From Albula goreensis (lineage: Eukaryota; Chordata; Actinopteri; Albuliformes; Albulidae), in assembly GCA_022829145.1 (NCBI GenBank), contig CM040758.1:17743075-17807074 (forward strand): a stretch of DNA of 64,000 nt. Reading direction: 5' to 3'. The notes beneath the pieces are model-generated. The model was not told where the DNA came from and did not search any database. It saw only the letters and a program-made list of their open reading frames with translations. Positions 24,551 to 36,032 of this stretch are shown piece after piece (positions within the stretch are counted from its first letter, which is position 1; each line of letters opens with the position of its first letter). The position numbers were made by a program, and so were the translations under genes.

Positions 24551-27500
24551 AACACTTACTTTTATCTTCTGAAAATTGCCACTTTTTACAAAATGAAATA
24601 TAGATGACATGCTTGTCTTCAGGCAGCCTGACCTGTACTGTAAAACTTTAATGTGTATCTCAGGGTGAAATTAGGACCCAAATGCACTGTGAACTGGAAA
24701 TAAAGCCACTGGTGCTGTTAAAGAAGGTCCGCTGGGAAAAACCTTCCAGCCAAATTTTTATCTCTGTTCTCCAGGCAAGTGACATCCTGAGAGTTGTGGG
24801 TATCAGACCGCGGTGAGTGTTGGTGATTAAATGGAACACTTGATGTAATGTATGCACGCAGTTTAACCCACAAACAGAGGCCAGGAATGTGGCACTGCGT
24901 TAAGTTGTGATTTTTGAGAAGAGAGGTCAGTACAAATTGTGCCATGGAGGTAATAAATAATTCAGGTAGAGCAGTTTTCAGAAAGCATTGGTGTTTGGCT
25001 CCCAGGGTTATTCACTGTCTATTCACCTTGCTGAAGATGTGCAGAAAAATGTAGAAAAAGGGAGAAGAGTGGAATTAACGGAGACTGAAAGTCTCTAAAC
25101 GGTTCAGAGGGGACAGGAGCTACACTACAGTGTACTGTACTGACAGCATAAAACTATTCACCCTCACAGTAATGCTGACAAATTCTCCAAATGCATAGTT
25201 TCAACAGTGCATTTGCAAGTGCATTTGTTTGAATATTATGTGCATATGTACATATTATACTGTGTGTGTGCATGAGTGCATGTGTGTGTGTGCGCTGTTG
25301 TGAAGCTTAACCAGAAGCTGCTTTCTTCTCTGCTTAAAACACACAAATGAGAATGAATAAAAATGATTTCTCTTTCTTCCTCGAGCCATCAAAGATCAAA
25401 TGCAGTGCAGGTCCTGGTTTCTGTGATCAGCCACTGATTGCTGGTGGGAGTGCCAGCAGCATGGCTTAGGAGGCCTTCAACCCATCACCAGAGAGAGCCC
25501 TGGCAGGAGGGGGCAAAGAGGGCTCAGCCACAGGGGCGGCTTGTGGCCTCATTTGACTGTGTTTCATGGCACCAGCTTGGGGAAATGCTGGCTCTCCGCA
25601 TTTCAGCCCTCCCTATGCCTTGAACTGTCTCCAACCACAAGGCCACACTGTGGGACATAGACACTTCATCTATCTTACAGTTCAGAGCATAAAATCTTCT
25701 ATTCAGTAGTCTTTTTTCCCCCATTTAATGAATTTAATACAGTCATTTCAAGTTGGGCGAAGTCATAACAAAAGTTATTTTTTCATCGAATTACCAGATC
25801 AAAAACAATGCCTTTAATCACATGTAAGACAGGCATCAATACATTTATGTTATAAATAAAACATACATGATGTCATGGCAGCACTTTGTGAAGCATTTCA
25901 ACAATATCACCTTGATTCTGTAAGTGAGATACTGTCAGTCAAATTCCCACAAGAACACAGTTCTGTACAGAGGCTCTACAACATGTATACAGTATGGTTC
26001 AGACACCATGCTGAGCAATACATACTCATAACACAATGGTGTGTTTAAAAAAATAAAGAAAAAGAACCATAAAAGTTTTAGAGTTTTTTATACTTTCATC
26101 CCACCTCCAAGAACAGCTGAAATCTTCCTGACCAATGGTTGTCATAGCAACACATTTACTGCTCACAGGTTACTCTGTGCGCATCACAATTCTCTCAACA
26201 TATTTCATCTGTGAGTTTGAAAGACACGCCAAACTGTACTTAAAGCCATGCAGATGTGTTTCAGTCCCCATGGACAATGCATTGTTTCCTCTTTCACCAT
26301 TTTTATCTCGATAATCCTGGCAGATTGCAGCACTTCTTTTCTTTTAAAAAAGAATATTTAGATTGAATTCAGTAGCAACCCTGCATCTGTTAATTAGACT
26401 CTCTGAGGGGCCAGTCCAGATAAGATGCTGGGATTAGTGTATGATAAATGAGGGGCTTGTGAAGCTGTGAATGTGTTGCAAGAAATGATTTTGGGATGAC
26501 CTCTCCACAGCCCACACCCCACCCCAAAACATGCATATGAATGAAACTCAGTGTAGACACTTGAGCTGAGGTACACGTGTAGTTAGTATGAGTGGTGAGG
26601 CATGCCCCCCTCATCTGTTTATGGAGTTTACCAGCAACACAAACAATCCCCTGCCAGCTCCTCCTCAACCATCAATCCCCCCCCACCCCACCACCACACT
26701 ATTCCTTAAAGCACAGCTATGCCATACGTCTACTGCAACATCAGTCAAGAAAACCGTTTCATGATATTAAGCAGAGGTTCTGATTATGTAACAGCTGGTT
26801 AGACTGAGGCCTCTGAAGTCACTTTCTATTCCTTTCAGCTCATACAGCAAGTATAATCAGAGCCACAAAATTGAACCGTGTTTCATTCTGCTTTTCTAAT
26901 TAAATGAAGCATGTAGTAACATTCCAGAAAAAGGCACAATCTGATCCCTTGTATTCAATACCTATTACAGCTGATTCAGTTAGGCCAATGAGGCTCAGGA
27001 AGATAAGCTTGAAATGTCATTTTTTTCCCCAAATGGAAAAGCTAATCAATATAAAAATGTTTTTTTAAATGAAAAAAATCAAAAGACAAATCCAGTGAGG
27101 TTCAATAAAAAAGACAGAATGTTTTCAGCATAAGCTCAAGCATCCCACTCTTCTCTAAAAAAGTTTCAGAGAAACAAAATCTTTACCAGTCCTGAGAATG
27201 GTGGTCCATATGTAATCAATCACTTACTCATACAAACAAATGAAAACCACAACAGAACAGGATGTTATTATCCAACCACTGAGTCACCGCAAACACAATG
27301 ATCCCACCCCTGAGACCAGTCGCTCCTTTCCCTAGTCACACCCTTTACTGCCTTTTTTTACCTGACATGTCATCAGATTTTCAAACTGGATCACCTGTAG
27401 TTTCCAGGCAGTGCCCAAAAGCCCATTAAATAAATGCCTTTTTGCCATATTGTACAAGACTGTGTCTGTGAGGCGCCCTTACAGATGCATATTAAGGCCA

Positions 27501-27761
27501 TGGACAAAAGCAGCAAGGCTGGACTCTTCTTCACACTCAGTGTGTTGTACCTGCTGCACCTCCTTCCCTCCAATCACCCTTAGGAAACCATCAGGCCTAC
27601 ACGCTGGTATCGATCAAACAGGGCTCACTAAAAAAGGAAACAAAAGAGTGAGTTTGGAAAACCCTTCCTCTACTTCATCACCCTGCTTAATCCACCCCTT
27701 ACAGTACAGCTCATTCTTACTTTCTCTCTTGCCTTCTCTCTATATAAATAGTCCAATCACA
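24551..27761. other. No gene seen
   Basis: AT-rich unique DNA. A degenerate GT stretch lies near 25258-25292 and a C-rich tract near 26676-26696. No coding or RNA feature. Confidence 0.5.
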
Positions 27762-28010
27762 ACAAACCACAGTTTGTTCAGCTCTGCTCAGCTTTACCAG
27801 TTTCCCAATGCCTCCGGCACGTTTGCGTTAGGGGATCAGAATGGAGGGTCTTCAGAGAATGGGGTCCATTTAGAACTTGGATGGCTACAAGGGAGAATGC
27901 ATCCCATTCTTACAACTACAGTTCTCACAACCATTCTGATCCCCTACCACACGTGCCGGAGGCATTGGGAAACAGGTAAAGCTGAGCAGAGCCGCCACAC
28001 AAACCACAGT
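27762..28010. mobile_element. Long inverted repeat (fold-back/MITE-like)
   Basis: Arms at 27781-27844 and 27931-27992 are reverse complements over 62-64 bases, with one substitution and one small gap-containing patch near the middle. The spacer is 86 bases and carries a further nested 10-bp arm (27856-27865 with 27901-27910, one G:T). A 12-base direct repeat ACAAACCACAGT stands outside both arms (27762-27773 and 27999-28010), like a target-site duplication. A single strand would fold into a very stable hairpin. It fits a fold-back or MITE element, or a replication template-switch product. I do not recognise the family. Confidence 0.75.
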
Positions 28011-30127
28011 CAAATACTGCGGCACACTGTTCTGCTGTACAGGCACTGCAAGTCCTACGCACTATACTGCACTACACCTCCACAACGGCCGGCATGCACA
28101 TTCATAAATATTCACAACAGCTTACAGGCACTGACCTCTGGGCTCCTAAAGTATGCTAAAAACGGGCGCTCAGTAAACGCGTGGGAGCCACAAGTGCCCT
28201 GCTTCACCAGGCAAGCTGGCTTGAAAGCTCATTTGGCAGCCGTTAGAATTCCTTTCCCTTTTCACTGTAGAAAACGCATCAGCCAAGTAAAACAACGGAG
28301 TACCAAAATCTTCTGCTTCCATACAACTGTGCTTAACCCACAGCCCCCTGTCTAAAAAAAACTGCTGGAGGTTTTATTTGAGCAGTGAGATTGGAACATT
28401 CATAATTCACAGAACATTGTGTGCGCATTACCTGCTCCTGAACACAGAATGTATCCTTACACTGAGTCCAGGCAGTAACAGCACATATGCCCTTAACCGC
28501 ATTTATTTTTACTTTTGCTTGACAGGGACGGTGGGGGGCATTTTTTTTTAAGTTGAGAAATGAAACCATATCATAATTTTTAATGAACATAAAGTGTTAC
28601 TGCTGTCTCTCATAAACTCCATCAGTTCTCTTTTTCACAATACATTTTCATCAACTCAGAGGAGCATTTTGTTTGTGTCTCTCCAGTAGTGCACCAGTGG
28701 TCTAATGCGTGAGGGGACTCTGGTCCTTCAGTTGATCATCTGGCACCCTGGACCTGAAAAACAGGCTTAATGGACTGGTTCCAGTGCAGTTCTTAAGTTT
28801 AACTTTCTGTCAACATAATTTACCCCACAGGGCATTGTCCATGGAAAGTTTCCAAATCTGATTAGGAAAAACTCAAAGGGAGGCAGCCCACTGAACATTC
28901 CCCTCCCTCTCTGCACTCAGGAGTCCAGCCAAATCGTAACAATGTAGGCTACACAGGTTATCACCTCCTAATCCATCAGCTAGACCAAACACATGGTTGA
29001 TTGTACCCTGATATTCAGTTTTATGCACTCCCATACAGTAAAATGTTAAGTGTGAAATCTGCTCTGAGAAGGTAAATGTGATCCCTTTATTTAAACTCTG
29101 TTAGAGTTAAATCAACACTGTGCGTATGTGCAAGCCGCATCATAATTCATTGCATTATTGTTTTATTAACATTTTCATTTCAAATTAACCACAAAAGATG
29201 AATGTGTTAATAAAACAATAATATGTGCATATGTATATTTTTGTGTAGTAATTGGCTATATTCCCTTCCCAAACAAGGATGGCAAAGAAGCCTTTTTCAA
29301 TGAACTGTGTGTCGCATATTTTCCATTTCTACACAGTAGACATTTGTTAGTGAGGTGAAGGTATAAAGGCCCCATAATGAATGCATTTGAAAATTCCTCT
29401 GAGAAATTAAAAAAATAATAATAATATCCACATACTGGCAGTCACTGGAACATCACCACCCCCATTAAGAGTCATTACAGGCTAACTCGAGACTGCCGCC
29501 AGAGATAAACATTTCCACAGTCTGAACTACAAATAAACACTGGAACAGGGGGAATGACCACGCTTTAAAACCCAATGTTGTATGAACCGTATTCAATTAT
29601 GCGGATACCATTAGGACCGGGCTGCCATGGCTATTTATAAAGAGTGCATGGCGCATAATGTGCCCCCTGCATCATTTGTTTCATCACTGGCAGACACCCA
29701 TTAAGTCGTCTGAAAACAGCTGACCTAGAACCGCATGTCAGAAACTAATGTTATCAGCCAAGGACCAAATTAAAGAAACATCTCAAGGCAAACTTATGCT
29801 TTTCCAGACAGCCAGGGTGAGGTTCGATCCTAACTGTACTTAATACGGCTTTAAACAGTCCCCATACAATGAAATTATGCAATTGAAACATGGCCGCACA
29901 ACAGTTGTATAGGACAATTCACAGTATCTCACAGATTTACTCCAGAGGAGTATGTAATTGAATAACATATTGTTATAATTCACAATACTTTTCAGCTTTA
30001 TCTAATTGGGGTATTAATAATTCCATAGGACTATCATATAAGACTTCACCACTTTCAACAGAGCACTGTATGGGTTTTGGTTACACTGACTACAGTGTGG
30101 AATTACAACTCTTGGGGGAAAACATAT
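28011..30127. other. No gene seen; possible enhancer at 29.47-29.80 kb
   Basis: The tail of a long GTG-opened frame runs to 28355 and is not considered a gene. Positions 29470-29800 are complex and repeat-free with forkhead-like ATAAACA (29505-29511, 29533-29539) and an exact MEF2-type CTATTTATAA (29631-29640). The rest is AT-rich. Confidence 0.45.
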
Positions 30128-30250
30128 CCCAACACTTATTCATAAAGTGACTCAAGTGCTGATGTAGGATCAATTTAGCATTTTCAGCTGCTTAAGTGCA
30201 AGGTTAGAATGTGGACAGGGAAAATCCAATCCTACATCAGCACTCCTGGC
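30128..30250. mobile_element. Fold-back dispersed fish repeat
   Basis: AGTGCTGATGTAGGAT (30155-30170) and its exact reverse complement (30229-30244) bracket a 58-base centre. The left approach (ATTCATAAAGTGACTCA) and the CTGAT-TAGGATC-type arms follow an abundant teleost repeat I recall (GTGCTGATCTAGGATCAG...). Ends and target duplications are not clear, so this is a decayed copy. The family name is unknown to me. Confidence 0.6.
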
Positions 30251-32461
30251 ACAAATATGTCACCCTGGATAATTTGCCATTGGTGTCTATTTTAAACACA
30301 GCCAGAGACAGGTAGCAATGGTAGCGAAGCACAAGAACCCTTCACTGTTGGAGAGCTGTTTGGCTTCCCTTTTTTGTTCATTACCTGAAAATGTATCTGT
30401 CGTATTTTATCAGCCAATAACAGCCACAAACCTCTGCAGGACTGAAGACAGTCTGTGCACACATTCAGTTGACTCAACATTTCAGTGGGAGGGGTGCGCT
30501 GTGCAGAGCACAAAGTCAAACTGTGACTCATGGCATGCTAAGGGTGACTTCACAACGCAAGAGCAGAAAAAACCTGAAACAGAAAACCAAAACATTTGGC
30601 ACAGACCATCAGGTGTTTAGATTATCAATAAAACTGTGTAGGTCACTGCTCTGAACTCCCAGGTATGCCTTGAGTGCCCTTTTCAGCTGGAGCCGACAGC
30701 TGTGAACTTTTTAAATGGCCATCCAGCACACGTGAGCAGAGTGAAAACCACACAGAGCCAAACCAGGACAATGGAGGGACAGCAACTGAATATAGATTAT
30801 AAATAATTAGCTGACAATATAGACAAATATTAGACAAATCCTAGACAAATCTGGCCTTACAAGTGTTTGATTGAGTACCGCCCCTTGTCTGACTTCAGGA
30901 GCCATCATTGCCTGTTTCTTCGCTTTTAAAGGTGGATTCTTATGAGCATAAGTGCTGGAATGATTTCATGCAGATTAAACTTCATTGGGCTTTGATTGGA
31001 CATCATATGCCTTTAAAGAGACTGAGCGCATTTGATTGAATCCCAGCCTTTGGTGACTTATAGCACTGCGGGGTGGCCCATGTCAGTCTACATTAAGTAT
31101 TCATGAATCTTTATGCAATCTTTATGCTTGCGAAGGCCTCATGGAGACAGGCCAAGGAATAGCACATTGTGGGAAGATTGAAATGTTTGCTTGTTCAGCC
31201 TGTGATCGAACTCTTTAAATCTGAGTGAGGGCACTCAGCTGCTGCTCCACACACCCCAGACTGGGCCTGTTCTGTGACCCAGGTTAGGGCTCCCGGCTGG
31301 AGGCTTCAGCTCTGAGGAACACAAGACTGATACCAGAATCTGATACTCCTACTGAAGACAGCAGAGCCCACTCCACTTCATTTTATCATAGTTAAGGGGA
31401 AAATATTGCTGATAGTGGATCAGACAGGTCCGTAATGTTTTAATTACAAAAAAAAACTGAAAAAAAAGACGGTTATTGTTGGGTGAGTTCAGTGGCAGCT
31501 GAGTGTTCAGCTTGTTGAGATATCAACGGTGACATCAGGGTTTCAGTCCAGTCACTTTCAAACAAGGCTATCAGGATCTGGGTTTTTATTTCCGTTTTTC
31601 ATTTTACTGGCTGTCTTGTCAGATGACATGACTTTGGACAATTCATCTTGATGTATGGATAATAAGGCTGCTGTAAATTCAGCATCTAGGAAGTTAGTCT
31701 TAAGAACATGATCATGCTTTAGGCTGAAAAGTATCCTAAATACCTTCTTATCTTACGAGTAAAGGTTCATCTTTTACCCAATATTCCAGTGCGGAATTCA
31801 ATCAACATCTATTCTTAACTGTTAACTTATAATTGAATATACTCCTGTACAAGAAAAGTTTGGTGAGTTAATTTCCATCATTGCTGAGCTCATCAGACCA
31901 TGTCAGTGAAGATAGAAATGAAGGGCAAAAACCAAAATGAGGGAAAATGCACAAAAATATTTCAACAGAAGTTTGTTCCACACTATACTGCAGTACTGCT
32001 CCCTCCATGCACCAAACCTCCAGTGATATAGTGGATACCGCCCACCGAATACTTTAATTTGCACCCCACAGTCAAACACACACTGAACTTTTTTTGCAAA
32101 CATCAGCAGTAGACAATAAAACAATAAACCAAGAAGTAAACATCTCCCTCATTTAAACTGTGTTCCATTCACAAAAGTAATTTTGACACACCAAAGCATA
32201 CAATGGATTCTGCCACTGAAAGCACTCAGACCAGTAGAACATTTATATGAAGTTAACATCAAACCAGACTGTCCAGTGAGTGAACAGAAAGACTCTACCA
32301 AACAGGGAAAGATCTTTCCTTTTAAAACAGGAGACTTTTTAATCTTTTTTGCACCTGGAGCTCTAACATATCAAATATTCAACAGGCTGTTCAGATTCCT
32401 GACTGCAAAAAAGCATACACAGAATATCCTCATCAGATACACCTGACAAGGAATATCAGAT

Positions 32462-32466
<5 letters not shown>
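30251..32466. other. No gene seen
   Basis: Unique non-coding sequence with short A-runs near 31447-31468. No repeat family or RNA gene recognised. Confidence 0.5.

Positions 32467-32554
<88 letters not shown>
32467..32554. repeat. (TG)44 microsatellite
   Basis: Uninterrupted 88-base TG array. Perfect arrays of this length are usually highly polymorphic. Confidence 0.98.
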
Positions 32555-32555
<1 letters not shown>

Positions 32556-35500
32556 ATGTGTGAAATACCTGCACACATTGCCATTGATGATAATGATGAT
32601 ATGATGATTATGCCAATATTAATATTATTATATCCTGCTCAGTTCAAATCCATACTAATCTTTTTAGTGCTGCAAACACAACTCTTCAGTCTGGTCAGCC
32701 CTACCTGACATTTGTATGTTGAAAAATATTTTAAAAATATCTTTTCAGATATGAACACAGGAACTTAAAGGAATGACTACCAGCATACTCCCTGTGTGTA
32801 TTTCTTTCTAAATCAAGTGGCCCTGTCTCCACCCCTGTCACCCTGATTGCCACTGTTCTCCACACAGGCATTGTATACCCTTTAGCCTAATGGATGGAAG
32901 CAAACTTGTATTAAACCTCTGAATCAATCCGCTTTTTATTTATTATCGCTCAAAGCTTCTGCCTTCGTTTCAGGAAGTGCTGGATAATGGCAGTGGGCTA
33001 CGCTGAGCTATTAAAGCTCTGAGCTCTCCTTGACACCACGGGTTTTGGAACAAAAACAACGTTTCAGCTGCAATGGCACGTAGTAGGCTCTGCCAGCGCC
33101 ATTCTGGGAAATGGATGAATGGTGCTTCTGAGTGGGGGGTGGAGGAGGAAGAGGAAAAAACACAATCAGGAGCGAACTCAAATCAAGTCTCTCATCCACC
33201 CACTCACCCCACAGTATAAAGCCAGTAGAAACAGACGCTCTGATTAGCTGTCAGAGGTCCCAGGGCCTGGCCTGGAAAACTGACCATGTGCTACACTGAC
33301 ATACCTACTAGGTCAGGTATAGCCTTTTTTTTTTTGCTCTCATTGGAACTGTTAAAATGTTATGAAATATTAATAACTTATACTAAATGCCAAACACAGG
33401 ACATCATAATGTAATACAAACAGCCACTCTTCCTTTAGGATTTTTCGCCACTCAAAAACACGCTGCCCAGATTTGCACAAATTTAGTTCAGAGACAACAC
33501 AGACTTCGAAGGGCATCAGATCTCATACAATGTCCGTTGACCTCATTGGCTTATTTTGTCATTTAACTGTGAAATGGTTTTCTTAGAGCTGCTTGCCAAA
33601 GAGTCCTGAATATTCCAAAGGTAAAGCAAAGAGTGCATAATTATTATCATATTCATCTATTGTTGTGGCCCTTTTCTAACACTGTCAGAGAGTGTAGCTC
33701 TAACATTGAGGTTGTAGCTGTTTAAAAAAAAAAAAACACTGCTCACCAAAAAAGCACAAAAATCATAAACAATGGTGCCTTTATCTCAAAGCTGATCAAA
33801 GCAAAGTAGGCAATTTATCTACAGTGTTTTAGAATGAGGCTTACATCTGTTATCTATTTGACTCCCTATGTGCTGGATCAGCCACAGATTTGTGAAATAT
33901 TTGGAAACATTTTATGCTGTGATTCTACAAGCGGGGCAGTGTTATACAGCTACACAGAGTATGGGAAGGCAGCATAATTCTCACACATTGTTCTGCAAGG
34001 ATAGAAATGAAGAGAGCTTTGTTCCTCACTTAAGAACTACCACATAAACATTAACAAGACATCATTTTGACTTACGACACTTTTGAAGGCAAGGTTTTAA
34101 TATAACGGTTAATTTTCCCTCTTTTAGATGACAAATAAAATAAATGAATAAACCCTCTGGTCCCTAAAATGTTGTTGCAGGTGGCTGTAGTGGTAGAGAA
34201 AGCAGTATCAACAATGAGGAGAAACAAACTGTGTGGGTGTAGGGGAGACTCCCTGTTTATTTATGCACTTGGTGTATCAAAACTCCACTCATTTTCAGTT
34301 ACAGTGCCAGAGGATATGAAGTAATTGAATTCGAATCCACAAAGCTTTACTGCTTCGCCGCCAAGCCTGAGTAATAAGGTGCCATTATACGGTTTTCTCA
34401 TGTCTATATTGAATACCACTCTTGGGAGATCTTTTCATCTCCTGTTGTCATGATTCTGTTTTTGTATATCCGTCCAGAGGCCGAAATAGCCTTTCCTCGT
34501 TTATTAACTTCACACTGCCATTCGCAGAGATCATGTAACGTGCAGCCCAAGAGGTCTGAATGCAATTGTTTATAATCCACACAGATTATGGTGGGGGAAA
34601 AAAACGAAAACAAAAAAGACATCTCTGAGGTTCCATAGACATGCATTATTGTTGTGGGTATCCAGCACCTGCCTGTGCTCTGTACATGGCATTCCAGCTG
34701 AGACAGAAAAACTAGAGATAAAGTGGGAAATACTGTTTCACTACAAATTCCATCCTGGCAGTGATACATTTTATAATCCTCACTGCCTTTATCTGATGCT
34801 TGTGTCAACGATACTGAAACATGTATTTAATGTAAACAAGCTTTCGTTTTCCTTTAGGTGTGTGGTATTTAAACATAAGACAATGAAATGTATTTAATGA
34901 CTCTTAATCCCAATACAACACATTATGAACATAATGTGCAGCGCATAACAGCAGCGTTTATTGAAATGTTCTTTGAAAACTGTATTTTCCTGCTCCTCCC
35001 TCTCTCACATCACTAAATTGTTTAGATTCATGTCTTTTAACACAAGCTGATAGAAATGTGTTTGGAGACAGGGCTCAGCAAGGAAGGATTAGCGGTTAAT
35101 CAGCTGACCTGCCAGTGAATGGCAAAGCCTGCTCCACTATTACCGAAAGCCCGTGGTCAGTCAGGGTGCATTTTCAAGAGGATGGAGCTAGCAGCAGTGT
35201 TGGAAGGGGTGCTGCTATTATCAGCTTCACTTGTTGCCCTGCCTGTGTCCCGCCCCCTGACGGACAATACCCTAATCAGCTAGTTCCTCCTTCCCTGTGG
35301 ATTCTCTGTGGATGCTTGCAGGCTAACTTCAATAATGTTCACTGCTGGGGGCTAAACAGCTTGCTGCTGTACCCGGACATGCTCCAGGGCTAGCACATCG
35401 AGGAGCCGCAGTCAGCAGTGCCTCCTGTCTGGTGGAGAAGTGAGAATAACGCGAGCGCGATCAGGGGAATGGCTCTACATCAGGCAGTGATAGACACTGG

Positions 35501-36010
35501 TGCCCCCGCAGTGCCAGCGGTTCCTGCTTCAGAGTGACGCACCTGCTGTCCCCCCCCACACAGAGGAATTATTCAGCAGAAGTCAACAGGAGTGGGATGC
35601 CTTTCTGAACAGCGAAAAAATAAATGATAAGACCAGATTGCGCGAGGGCCATCCCCATGTATGGGGGCGAAAGTACAGGGTAGTCAGTACCACTTAGCGC
35701 TGTCTCACCTGTGTGGCTTCACAGTTACAGGGACAGTGACTGGCCATCCTCAGCTCATGACCAACTGCTTTGATTGTGCCTTTTTGTTGGGTACTGTTCT
35801 TTTCATGAAGGTTACTTTAAATCAGACCAGAGTGGTCAAATAAGCACACACTTAAATTTGCAATAAAGAGTCTTCCCTCCCAACCTTCCTTGGACCTACC
35901 ACCATCACCCTCTCCCCCATCTATGCTGTCGTTCAGTTCCTTTCATCCTGTTGCAGAAGGTGGTCTGGTTTTGAAGATACTGTTATGGCTTTTAGAACGA
36001 GACACCAGAG
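32555..36010. other. No gene seen; candidate conserved block at 34.38-34.60 kb
   Basis: No convincing coding frame. Positions 34380-34600 are complex and repeat-free. A tRNA-like A box at about 34182 and a B-box-like ATTCGAATCC at about 34328 are too far apart (about 150 bases) for one tRNA unit. Confidence 0.45.
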
Positions 36011-36032
36011 TTTTTTTTTTTTTTTTTTTTTT
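36011..36032 (-). repeat. Poly-T tract, 22 bases
   Basis: Homopolymer T22, or A22 on the minus strand. No retroposed body was recognised on the relevant side. Confidence 0.9.

Noticed and set aside
34180-34345. A-box-like TGGCTGTAGTGG and B-box-like ATTCGAATCC as a tRNA or SINE head
   Set aside because: Boxes about 150 bases apart, A box has an extra base, and nothing typical follows.
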